Position numbers and translations under genes: made by a program
The notes under the pieces: model-generated
Told to the model about the DNA's origin: nothing
Seen by the model: only the letters and a program-made list of their open reading frames with translations
The model's database searches: none
NCBI GenBank assembly: GCA_043228905.1
Contig: JBHGNT010000013.1
Span: forward strand, 14,756,001-14,820,000
Reading direction: 5' to 3'
Origin: Azolla caroliniana
Taxonomy: Eukaryota > Polypodiophyta
DNA: 64,000 nucleotides
Shown here: positions 33,770 to 45,500 of the stretch, piece by piece
Layout of the letters: each line of letters starts with the position of its first letter
Position numbering within the stretch: the first letter of the stretch is position 1

Positions 33770-33895
33770 GATGGCTATCATGCATCACATGCAATGCATG
33801 TGCGCCAAATGGCGATCATGCATCAGATGTAACTCATGCATTACATGCATGCCATTACCATATGCATGGAAATACTTATAAAAAGAGGGGATAGG
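33770..33895 (+). promoter_or_regulatory. CATGCA-rich module followed by a TATA box
   Basis: About eight CATGCA/TGCATG hexamers lie in some 90 bp, followed by TTATAAAAAGAGGGG near 33873. CATGCA (RY element) is a known site for plant B3 factors. The arrangement looks like a Pol II promoter, possibly an LTR remnant. Confidence 0.4.
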
Positions 33896-33949
33896 AAAAC
33901 AAAAGGGAAGGAATCAAGAGAGAGTGAGAAAATAATACAATCAATTGAA

Positions 33950-34075
33950 GAAGACTAGCTCATTGGGTGGAGAACCTCTCGTTTCGAAGTTGAGGTCGAG
34001 GGTTCAAATCAAGGGTCGGTATTGAAAAGATTCATCTTGCGATCAAGGATTGTAAAGTTGGTAAAATATTATATT
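33950..34075 (+). repeat. Third tRNA-like SINE unit (different family)
   Basis: TAGCTCATTGGGTGGAGA is close to the tRNA start TAGCTCAGTTGGTAGAGC (A box). GAGGGTTCAAATC lies 40 bp further (B box). The tRNA cannot fold fully as an active gene, so a SINE is more likely than a tRNA gene. Confidence 0.5.
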
Positions 34076-34211
34076 TTTAATATACATCATGTTTATATCA
34101 TATACTCTTGTTCTTTGAATCATACTTTGTCTCAATCTTCTTTCTAGAATCATACTTTGTCTCAATCTTCTTTCTTGAATCATACATTGTCTCTATCTTT
34201 TATCTATGCTC

Positions 34212-34289
<78 letters not shown>
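34212..34289 (+). repeat. (CT)n followed by (CA)n
   Basis: Compound microsatellite, about 28 CT units then about 10 CA units. Confidence 0.95.
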
Positions 34290-34843
34290 TTACTTGTAAC
34301 TCTTCGTCTTACTATCCTTAACCATTCTATCATCACCATACAAGCCTTATTAAACTTAAGTTTCTTCAACTCCCCTTAACCTTAGTCCCCGCGACTTCGC
34401 CGCACGAACCACAACTACCCCGACACCGTACACATCGATACATATTAGAGCCCATTCCATTGGCTTCTATTCGAACCATTGCTTTCATGCGACTTAGCTC
34501 ACATGCATTTCAATGTGACACGGGGGGGCGTTGGGGCACAAGTCATGAGAGTGGTCGACTATGCACATTTTGCCCTAAACAAGTTCGAGAGTTTGAGTAT
34601 CACACTTTGATACAATGCTCTACCTTTGATCATATTCGACCATGATTTCCACACATCTTCAACCAAGCCCAATCCTTGCACGAATTTCTCTCACAAGCAC
34701 AATGTGCACACTCGATTGCAACATTCAATGGTAAAGTTCTTGAACATCGAGAGTCGCTACTCACTTTCACACGTATCACGTGAAATGTAATTTTTTTGGT
34801 CTCATAGGTCATATTTGACCTTCGAAGTCGATAATATAATATT

Positions 34844-35915
34844 GGGAAAAGTATCAGGATACCCCTACAAGTTCGTCTATTTACCAAAATGCCCCTGAAA
34901 GTTCCAAATTTACCAAACTACCCCTATGTCTAAAAAAATACACTTTATAAAGTAATTATACACTCAAATCTACAAGCCCTATTTACCATAATACCCTTCA
35001 AACACAAATTTCTTTACTTAAGCGATTATGTGGGTCCTTTGTACCTAACAATGTAGTCTTTCTTTTCTTTCTTCTTCATTGGGTTTATCAATCGTCTTCA
35101 TCATCAAGATATGGGGTTATCTTGTGCATTATTAGATATTTTGTTGAGTCCATAGATATATTTGATTGTGTGGATATTTTTGGAATTACACTTTTTGGAG
35201 ACGGGTCAAAATTAACATGTAATTATTACATTTCAATAATTAATTTTGGTTTGCGAGTATTTTTTAAATTGATGAGATTTAGTTGTGATTGCATTTTGCT
35301 AACAAAATTTAGTTTAAAATCATGAAATTTGGTTTAAGATGGCCTTTTAATAGCAAAGTCTTATGTGAGATTTCGTTTAAAATTATATTTTGGTAGCAAC
35401 GTTTTTCATGAGATTTGGTTTAACATTTTGGCCGCAAATTGTTTGTGAATTCTCACATTCATGGAATTTGGCTTCAAAATGGCATCCCAATGGTAAAATT
35501 TGGTGTGCGATCAAATGTTTTGGTTTTAAGATTTTATTTTGGTCACTTCAATCACAAATTTTGGTTTTATGGGATTAAGCCAGTATAATTCGGTGTAAAT
35601 TCATAGATTTGGATTTTAAGGTGACCTTTCAATTGAAATTTTTGATATATAATATAATATTGATAATTTAGTTTGATTTATGATGTATTTTGAAAAATAA
35701 AAGTGGTATAAATTGGTCAAAATAGGTATATAGTAGCATTATGGTAAATAAGTTTAGGTTTAAGGGTACTCTGGTAAATAAGGCTTGTAGATTTGAGTGT
35801 ATAATTACTTTATAAAGTGTATTTTTTGGACATAGGGGTAGTTTGGTAAATTTGGAACTTCCAAGGGCATTTTAGTAAATAGAAGAACTTCCAGGGGTAT
35901 CCTGGTACTTTTCCC
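34844..35915. mobile_element. 1.07-kb element with about 160-bp terminal inverted repeats
   Basis: The left arm (34844-35005) begins GGGAAAAGTATCAGGATACC, and the right arm (35757-35915) read in reverse begins GGGAAAAGTACCAGGATACC. The arms match over about 160 bp with scattered differences. The centre is AT-rich with repeated AAATTTGGTTT phrases and no credible frame. A related LINE-B tail at 37955-38060 gives the uninterrupted flank. TATAAT occurs beside both ends, a possible target duplication. It fits a non-autonomous MULE or foldback-like MITE; the superfamily is not settled. Confidence 0.75.
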
Positions 35916-35939
35916 TATAATCCGTCTATCTATCTCTCT

Positions 35940-37950
35940 CTATCAGGTGAAAACACATAATTCTATTAATAAATATATGTGAGAAACACTACTTACAATG
36001 GGTACACAATGGAGTATTGTCACCCAGTAACTACATGGCTAGTGGAACATGTTGATTGCGAATAAACAAGATGAACACTCCACCGAGGAAACAATTTCCA
36101 CTTGCTCCAATAAATAAAATTGACACGTTAGTAATCCTTCAACTTTCATAAAATTTGTGCTTGATCCATGCCTACCATCAAGTACAAAAGCATTGTGCAT
36201 ATCCCAATTATGACGCAATCCCCAATACCTTAGAAATAGGAAAACGATCTTCATCTTTAATTTTCGGTTGACTCATGTGAATTGTGCAAGCACCCATTGT
36301 CTTGGTGTTAAATAACATAATGACAAAACTTGCCAAATTTGAGAAATGTAACTCCAAATCTAATACGCAATCGAACATTGTATGAAACAATGAGTATTAT
36401 CTTCTATGTGAACAATGCAAAAGAAACATTTTCCCGTTGCTAGTCCACCTCGTTTAGAGCTAATCGCATAGGCAAACCCCAAACTCTCTAAATGAAGACC
36501 TTCACTACAAGTGGCAATTTAGAATGCTACTACATTTTAAGATTTGGCACCATCCACAAGTAGAGTTATATACTTTTCATTCTTCTTCAGCCTTAGATGA
36601 TAGTCACCTAAGATACTTAATGCAACAATGATATAAGATATTAGTAGTCACTTAGAGAAAAGATGTTTAACCCTATAAACATCAAGCAACCCATGATTAC
36701 TCTTTTGTTTATAAAGGTAAAGGATCTTGCATCAATGCAATATTTTGTAGTTTTTGCTAGATTAAGTCATAATTGGGTGGGATGCATAATAACTGTCATG
36801 CTTCAACAAACTCCATAATTCTTTGAGATTGAGCCTCAACTACATCTCACACCTCAACTATTATAGTTAGATCCAAAAACAAGAAGGTTATTCAACATAA
36901 ATACTAATGCTCTTCTTGCCATACAAATAATGAGAGAGCTTGTTTCCATGAGACAACCAAGTGTTGAACACATGAAGAGCAAGGAATCCTAAATGGAATA
37001 TATTGGTTTAGTAATTGTCACCATTAAACCTTAATCGTTGTCCTCCCATGAGTTATACCCTCATTAACAATTAAATATCGAACAATCGACATCCATGGAT
37101 GTGAGTTCGAGCACATTTCTTACAATAATGAAAATCCAATATTGCATAGATAAGTCTAATATTGCAGCTCCAACAAAACAATTAGGGGTTGGTAGATTAT
37201 TCCACACAACCCATGTGATTCCAATCTTATCCCTCTTTCTCCACCCAATACATGAACTTATCACTTGACTTGCTAGACATCCATTGAATAAATTGGTTGT
37301 TCGTAACATTCATTCCCAATGGATACCCCAAGTGTCGAAAAATAGAGCTCTCTCTAATCACGGATCCTTGCCAACCTAGACATTCGAAATCCCTTTCAAT
37401 ACATTAAATGAGGCTAGACTTCCTCTAATTAATAATATGTAATCTGAATGCCAATGCAAATTGGCTCCATACAAGCATCCCCTTCTCAAGATTTTCATAC
37501 CAGGCTCGTATGTAATCCGAACGAATCATATGTTAAGGCTTGTCTTAATAGTTGCCCTGCATATGAAAGATCTAGATCCACTGTCACCATGAGTTGCAAG
37601 TCTTGATAACATCACCAACAAATGATGTGACAATATCAAAAAATAATGGGCTAACTAGGTATCCTTAAATAGATCTCATGAGGGGACTATTTGATGTAAT
37701 TCCCACATTAAGCATTACTATAGACACCACATCTTGTCCTAATCAAAATACGAGGCGAGACGTATGTGGTCCAAAGCCCATTGTATCCATTAACTTGGAA
37801 ACAAAGAACCAATTAGCATGATTATAAGCTCTCTCCAAATCTAATTGCACCATAATCAATTCTTTATGAGTGTGTCGTGCATAATCCATGGCTATTTGAC
37901 CTTCCTGATTTCCCCTTCGCCTTGCCCTTTACGTGAAACCAATGTTTATC
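35940..37950 (-). mobile_element. Decayed LINE-A copy
   Basis: Fragments match LINE-A ORF2: 36039-36254 (FLFLRYWGLRHNWDMHNAFVLDG) and 37064-37309 (GWRKRDKIGITWVVWNNL, FVGAAILDL). Further RT-like sequence continues to about 37900. It carries many stops. It is older than the 27261-32822 copy. Confidence 0.7.
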
Positions 37951-37954
37951 AACA

Positions 37955-38060
37955 ATCACAATGTGTGCACTCAATTACAACATTTAGTACTTGAAAGAGT
38001 TGTATTTTTTTGTTCTATAGGTCATATATGTTACCTCTGAAGACGATAATAAGATCTATC
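37955..38060 (+). repeat. LINE-B 3' tail fragment
   Basis: It matches 34695-34838 (CACAATGTG-CACTC, then ATAGGTCATAT and GACGATAATA) with substitutions. It is a 5'-truncated copy or relic. Confidence 0.6.
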
Positions 38061-41000
38061 TACCTCTATCTAAAGAAGATTAGTGACCCTCCAAGTGCTA
38101 ACTTTCCCATATATATATATATATACTCTTATAGGGTTCATGCTAGGTCGGCGCATTGGCCTATGCACAGTATTTATTATAGCGTTTGGCATAATAGCCA
38201 AATGATGAATAAGAGCAGTATATAATTGGTGAGCGTGCATCCAAGCTATATGATGGACATGCCTAAATACTTGGGGTGCCATACATAGTGAAGATCGAGT
38301 GTGGTCAAATCACTCCAACTCAATGCCAATGTCCAACCAATGTGTTTGAAAATACTATATAATCTTGTTCTTCTTCTATATAAATAAATATTCTTTTGTT
38401 CCATTGCATAATCATTATTATGTTTAGCTTCATCTTGGATTTTGTCTCGACTTCCATGTCTAGTGTCATTTTGATGATAAACACCTCGATATGGAAGATC
38501 CCTATGGTCTAGAAAAAACAATCTCAATAAGCACATGAATAAAGTTTGAGTTGTTGAATTTGTGGCCTATATTGTATGGAAAAGGGGAGTGGATCTTTTG
38601 TGGATTGTTTCGCTTTGCCACTCCATGTGATTTCATCATGCCATCCTCTTTATAATTAATGGTCATGTTCTTTTGATAAGCATTATGGTTATAAAACTGT
38701 TTTGCAAAGACCATACCCTTGTTGATTTTCATGTGACACATTTTGCTCATTGCATCATACAAACAAATGCACATGCACCCATATCAATACTTTCTATTGT
38801 TTGTGTTAACAACATAGTCCTTAATGTGTGTTGCCTCTCGTATCCATAAAGCATTTCTTTGCATTGTGCTTATATCATAAAACATATGGTCCAATTTATT
38901 GCAAATTTAGATTTCGTTAGACATCATTATTATTGATGAAAGCTTGAGCCCATGAACACTTTGGCTAACCTAAGAGTCAATAGAGATTGGTTATTGAAGG
39001 AATCTCCAAAGGTTTACATAATAATAATAGAACTGTTTTTTCATCAAATATATAGTTAAAAGTGTTTATTTCTATCAACAATAGACTTAACAACGAGATC
39101 ACATTATAAAACAAGAAGAAAATTTTGTAAGGTCGGTCATTTAAATTATTATGTGTTATAGCAGTAAAAGATGATAGAATTTAAATAAATGACTCTAAAT
39201 AACACACTAAGAAAGGATAAGAGAGAGCGAGGATCTCTAGCTTAACAAGATTTACAAACTATTTCTAAAGAAGATTGAGTGCACCATGTAATACTAGAGA
39301 CCATGAAAATAATAATGTGCATTTTCTTGGAGAACCTTAGGAAAAATCTTCTAGCTCAAAGGTGTGTGACAAGGAGTCACACATATGTAAAGAGATTATA
39401 TGTGCATATATATGTAACATAGATTTCATATCATTGTATTCTACTATTGTGGGATGCCATTATGGAGATACATGATAAAAGTATCTAAGAATATTTTCAT
39501 TTCCCTCTCAGACTAGATCCATCTTCTAGAGTTAGGCAAAACATTTGATAAATAAAATATGCCAAGGTTATCCATGCTCATTGCTACAGGATAAAGCCAC
39601 GACATACAAACTATATTCCTCCTCCACACATGTTTGCAAACATTAACTAGGACTCAAAAGACTGTACAACCGAACATTGTACTTATGTAATGAAGAAAAA
39701 AGAAAAGTGGAGATAGCAAGAATCCATAGATTATTGATATTATAGATGGATATCCAAACAAAAAAACAAGGGAAACTAGAAATTCCCTAGCGGCGCACAA
39801 ACACCCTAGTGGCACACACCACCCTTCAAGCAAGTCCCTTCATTTTTTGTCCACAAAACTACCAAAATATCCATCATATTTTCCAAATTCTTAAACATCT
39901 GCTCAATGTCTTTCTTTCTGTGTTGGCTTGGTGGTTTACACAGTACGTCGTGGGCTCATCCACATCCCATAGATTGTATCTATCTCTCATGGGTGTTAAT
40001 ACAATATTTATCTACATCTTTCCTTTTTATGTTAATGAGCTCGCCCTAATAGTAAATGTTCAAGTCATCAACGCATAAGATCATGGGCACCACATGTAGA
40101 AATAGAAAGCATACATAATTTCATTAAATATTGTTAATTTAAGAGACACATACATGTTCCTTTTAAAAGTAGGACTTGTCCGGTACTATTTAAGTACAGT
40201 CATGAATCTTCAATCAATCATTTCATTGCATCAAATTGAGTATTTGCGAAAACATCATTTAAACCTAATCATAATGTGTAGTGATAACTTATATCTTTAA
40301 TATTATCAACAACATACCATTAGATATTTGTTTTTCTATATTTGTTGACGATTTTAGAGTTGTGTGTTTGGTGCAACATAAGCAATATTTCTTTAATTAT
40401 AATTTCATGGGTATATTCCAAAGGCTTTTACCCATATTGTGATGCAAGACACTAGTGGACTTGTAACTTGTCCACGTATCAAAGTTTCTTAAAGCACATA
40501 GAGCAACAATATATCCACATTATGCTTTTAACACATGATCTCTTATTTATACATGAATCCCATGTGAACTAAATGGACATCTTTGAGCAAAAGTTGGCTT
40601 TCTTTGATTGGTTGAAATACAAAACTAATGCCACTTTGCAAGCACTCTTATTCCTAGAGTCAACTACAACATGCACTCCTTGTTTAGTCATTGTCAACCC
40701 TTTTTCCTATAAGTGTGAAATATTTCACATATGTTTCTGTAGCACCTAGGCGTATGTATCTTTATTCGTAAAGTAATCCAAACACTATGTCGATGACTCT
40801 TTTGCTTATTTTGCTTATTAAACGCTTGTTTGTAGCAAAGACATGAACAATCCATTGGGTTCCAAAATCAATGAATTTTTATTGTGTTCATCACCATATA
40901 GGTTCCTCAATAATCATCTCTCGATCTTCTATGTTTTCAATAAACATAAGAATGAAATATTTTGAAGATTGTGTCATTGTCACATAATCAAATTTCATAA

Positions 41001-42459
41001 CCTTAACATGCATGCGGAAACCTTTCTCAATTGCAAACCACAACTTTAGACTATTTATTGGTGGACAACGACACAACACATGTAAGTCAAGAGTTGTGAA
41101 TGTTATGCAAAAAATTATTAATTGGTTGGTCATATTTAATAGAGTTAAGAATTGTATCCATTTAAACAATTTACCTAGGAATGAACGAGCAAATTGAAGA
41201 AATTGTGCTTAGGATTACAATCATATAAACCGGAGCAAGAAAAATCCCCACTATACATTTACTAGGTTTACACTTACTTAACAAAACAATGAACAAGTGG
41301 CCAAAGTGTTGGAAGGACTCTCCAAATTTTGAAGAGCATGGAATGAATCGAGACTATCTTGTGTTTCAAGGTAAGAAGGCAAACTAACAAACATATAGCC
41401 TCTCTTTTATTCCCCTCACGCTCAGATCGGTAAAGGGTATACCCGACAATGTGAACAAGATGTCATGTAGTAAAATTTTTTTGTTGTTCTTGTTTTCTTT
41501 CAGCCATACAATATACAGTAATTTAAAAATCTCTACAGAAAGAACAAACGGTGTAAGTAGAAGTACTTGGGATTATGGTGCCAGTTTGTCGTCGTCATGG
41601 AAAACATATTGATTGATGGCGTTGAATATAAACCAAGATGAATCTTTTGGAGACCGTCAAGCTCGGATTCTAATTCAAAAGGTTTTCAACTCACGATGAT
41701 GATCAGGAAACGTTAAGCATGCATGCCCACCCATGTGGTTTCGGCTCTTTAATTCTTAATATAACGAGGACCCGAAAGTGCACTTAGACCTAGAGTCTTG
41801 AAACATGTTTTATAGACATATGTATCATCCGCCATGGGGCTGTCGGAAAAATTAAAACTTTCACAATTTAATGGTTAGAAAAGAAAAGGGTACATAATTA
41901 TATGGGCAATGGGACTGTCTAGAAAAATTAGAACTTTCACAATTTAATGGTTAAAAAGGAAAAAGGTGCATAATTATATGTATGGAACAAAGATGAGCAC
42001 TCAAATTGGAGTAGTTGCATTGCTAGGATTGAAATCAATTTACTACACACATTAATGAAGGAGAATATGGGTAGTGAAGGCAAAAGGGGGGGGGGGGGGG
42101 GGGTCTTTCTTTTGACATGAATGTTGTTAAAAAAGAGTTTAGAAAAAGGAAATTTAATAAATTGAGTGCAGCAAACAAACAAAACCCATTATATATAAAA
42201 TGTATACTATAGACATAGACATGTATTGTATTCAATTCAGTTAAAAACGGTGGGTTTCATAAGTTTGTAACAGTGAAGAGTAGATATATAGAGATATGTA
42301 TGATATTCAATTCAGTTAAAAATGGTGGGTTTCTTTGTTACACCATAAGCATGCTCTCAGTAGTTGGAGGAGGAGTACTAGTCATGGTATCTTAGCTTTT
42401 CATTTATGTCTCTGTATAACCTGAGATTTCTAGTTAATTATTCTTCTGAGTGTAATCCT

Positions 42460-42461
<2 letters not shown>
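38061..42461. other. AT-rich stretch without a recognised gene
   Basis: Only short, composition-biased frames are present, and none shows a known domain. A frame of 92 codons on minus (40891-41169) is unmatched. A 95-bp direct repeat occurs at about 41830-41975 (AACTTTCACAATTTAATGG twice), a poly-G run at 42087-42104, and a 35-bp direct repeat at about 42225 and 42297 (ATTCAATTCAGTTAAAAA). It is probably old repeat DNA and the upstream region of the VAP gene. Confidence 0.6.

Positions 42462-42533
<72 letters not shown>
42462..42533 (+). repeat. (TA)n-(CA)n microsatellite 50 bp upstream of the VAP start
   Basis: About 28 TA units then seven CA units; they lie in the likely promoter or 5' UTR of the VAP-like gene. 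Confidence 0.95.
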
Positions 42534-42534
<1 letters not shown>

Positions 42535-42582
42535 TATAGCTTGTAAAATTATACTGGAGGCCAGCAAGCAAACCAGCCAGCT

Positions 42583-45500
42583 ATGGTGGCATCCATCAGC
42601 ACCAAAAACCCTAGGAGAGGTTCACAGTGGAGGTCAGGAGGAGGAGGAGGAGGAGGGGAATTCCAAGAAGCCATGGTTCCTGTGCCGCCGACCAATACCA
42701 CCGGAAAAGCAGAGGATGTGGTAGAGGAGGTGTCTGCCTCCGCGGAGGAGGCGGACACCACGAGATCGGACCAAGGGGGGCCAGGCCGGCTGTGTGGGGC
42801 AGAAGACACCGCCTCGACAAGGAGGCGGAGGAGGAGGCGGTCATGGTGGCACCTTGTCTCTACCCAACACCACCCCACTCCTCTTCATTCCTTATCATCA
42901 TCATCATCTTCTTCATCTTCATCATCATCCACAAATTATTTCCACACTAGTCTGTGCCCCTCGAGTCGTGCCGATCCCATCTCTTCTGCCTCTCAGCCGA
43001 TGAGCCGTCCACATTCAATCTGGACTCCTCCGCCGATGCCTTGTGCCTCTATCAAGTTATTGCATCTTCTGGACCTCTCCTCTCCGTGGCAACGGAGGCA
43101 TGGCCTACGCTTCCAGCCCAGCAATCACAAGCTCTACTTCCCTTGTGAGTTCCCCTCCCTACCTCAAATTTGTTTTTTTTCTTTCTTTTATTTAATTTTT
43201 TGACTGCTGTTCTTTCATCAGAATTTAAGCCATGAAAATTGAGAGAGAGCCCCCCCTTGAGTTCGAGTTCGATACACCGAACCCCTCTTGTATAATTCAG
43301 GCCATAGTTGAGATAGCTGTGACAAACATTTTGGATGCCACCACAACTGGACTAGTCCTCGGCCCCGGCCATAGACCTAGATAAATTGGGGCCATACTTT
43401 GAGATGGGTGAGTCGAACAGTTCGGAGACCCTGAGGTCGTGAATTTGATACATCGACATGGCATGTAGTTCAGGAGAATGTAGTTATCCCGTAATTCAAT
43501 TCGTCATAACTGTATATTATTCGGACATGGCATGTAGTTCAGGAGAATGTAGTTATCCCGTAATTCAATTCACTGTAGCCATATATGATTTGGACATGGC
43601 ATGTAGTTCAGGAGAATGTAGTTATGCCGTAATTCAATTCGTCGTAGCCGTATATGATTTGCCCCTGAGTTTGATACATGGACATGGCATGTAGTTCAGG
43701 TACTAATACAAAGATGTATGAGACTCACGATTTGAAGCCGCGTGTTTGCGTCCGGCATTGACCAGTTTACAACAAGGGTAAGCCCATTATGATACCACAA
43801 TGATGTATGCATGAAAATAGGGATTTGAACCCATGGCCTTCATGTACAAGTAGGGTAAGCCCAGCCAGTATGATAAAAAAAACAAAAAACAGAGAGATGG
43901 TGATCATCACAAATAATTGTCCACAACTATCTAATGTTACACTTTTTATATAGTCGCATTACAACAACATCTTTTTGTTCTTCTCTTTTTATTTCTTTGT
44001 CAAACATCACCTTTTATGAACCTTTTTTCATTAAGGTCACGTGGATCGGACCTTTTTTCTTAACCAACTTGCTAACAAAACTTCTAAATGTGTTGTCATC
44101 TAATGGGACAAAAAAGTGAATAAAAAAAAGATTCTCGTCTATGCAGCAGCCACACATTGGATAAGAACTACACATGGCAATTGAATGTGCTTGTTTACAT
44201 TCATGGTATTATCAATCCATATTTAAGGTTGTAGATATACAATTGAGGTTTGTAGAATGCAAAACCAGGTTTTGGATTATGTGTTGTCATGATTATAGGT
44301 GCAAGTTGGGATGTCGAAGCAAGCTTGCCTATGGAGTAGGCATCCTTTCTAGACTTATGAAATATCCAAGAAAATAATTCTTTGAATGGGCCTAATTTTT
44401 TCATGACTAACAAAAGATCAAACATCACCAGCCACTTAAAGGATAAGAATATAAAGGGCCCACCCCATTATGATTTGAGCATTCAACAAAACTTATTTTT
44501 ATTGAAAAGTATCATTTTGAAGTTCTGGATCTTATATTGTAAAGGGACGAAATGAATTGCCATGTTTCTTAGACCCATAGATTCATTGTCAGGAACGAAA
44601 GTTGGAATATAACGTCTACATTTTGGGCTCTAGCATCCTCAAGGTGACAATGCATTGACCTTTTGTGTATCAGGTCTGAAGTTTAGCTGTGCTTGGTAGA
44701 ACTTAATAGATTTGATTGGGTAATTTGGTTTTATTATATGTCTTCCCTCTACAATTATATGACTTTGCTTGCAAGAATTGATCCTTATCTATGTTGCTCT
44801 GTTTTAAGCTATGATTACACATACCTAAAAGGAGAGATTTATGTCCATATACTACTATATTTTGATCCTGGATTTGGCAGCATTTGGGACAAGAAATTAA
44901 CTAATCTATTCCTGATGAAAAATAGTGGATATATGCAAATAAAACTGTGTAATCGATGCATGCACAGATGAACCAGGAAAGCAGTCCACAAGTGCTGTGA
45001 GAATAATGAATGTCAGTGGATCAGCTATTGCATTCAAAGTGAGCAGCAAGCTTTTGGTTTTACATTTGACACATCCCCCTCATGGGCTCTTCTGAAAAAC
45101 TCTGATCATGATTCTTTCTATCAGTTTCAGACAACATCACCAAAGAGCTGTTTTATGAGGCCTCCTAATGGTGTTCTCTCCTCCGGTGAATCAATTGTTG
45201 CTAGCGGTATGTACATATTTACATGTGTTTGCATTTACTTATATATACGCGGATATGGTTTGCTTCATCTGAGCTGGACAAGGGCCTTGATGTGTGTGCA
45301 GTTGTCAAATTTATTGAGCTCCCTGATGCTCTCAAAGAAGCACCACTGGTTGTGCAAAAGAGAACTACTCGTGACAAGTTCAAGATAGTTAGCTTGAAGA
45401 TAGAGGAAGGCATTGAATTCACCCCAGATCTGGTACTAAAAGAAAATAGAGAACATTTATTAACTTAATGAAAATCACAATGTTTCTTACAGACATTTTC

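Larger units (their letters stand above)
32869..34840 (+). mobile_element. LINE-B: second LINE family, 3' part, interrupted
   Basis: The coding part 32930-33470 reads GASLWGGSIPKSTWKEFENV, LLLETGSLPIEILAMKRVVE and HRLPRIAWEASKKIQ. This resembles the region after RT in some fern and moss LINEs. The frame resumes at 34460-34645 with ASIRTIAFMRLSSHAF, LCTFCPKQVREFEYHTLIQC and FDHIRP, a zf-RVT-like Cys/His end. Between them lie SINE-like units and a promoter-like module. Its 3' UTR is split by the inverted-repeat element at 34844. Confidence 0.65.

Noticed and set aside
33602-34075. tRNA genes
   Set aside because: A and B boxes are present, but a full cloverleaf with acceptor pairing is not; SINE-like units are more likely.
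34108-34299. Ser/Leu-rich frame
   Set aside because: Encoded mostly by a (CT)n-(CA)n microsatellite.
40891-41169. 92-codon minus-strand frame
   Set aside because: No recognisable domain or neighbouring exon; left within the unassigned AT-rich region.
42549-42950. Several overlapping frames on both strands at VAP exon 1
   Set aside because: Shadows of the exon; only the frame that splices into the MSP domain is supported.
42583-43203. Single-exon reading of the VAP first exon
   Set aside because: The frame runs past a clear GTGAGT donor into intron sequence; splicing at 43144 joins exactly to PYEPGKQ.
43458-43694. Open frame of MACSSGECSY peptide repeats
   Set aside because: It is the 69-bp intronic tandem repeat of the VAP-like gene; there is no splice support or domain.
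43455-43700. CRISPR-like array
   Set aside because: Direct tandem repeats without unique spacers, in a plant intron.
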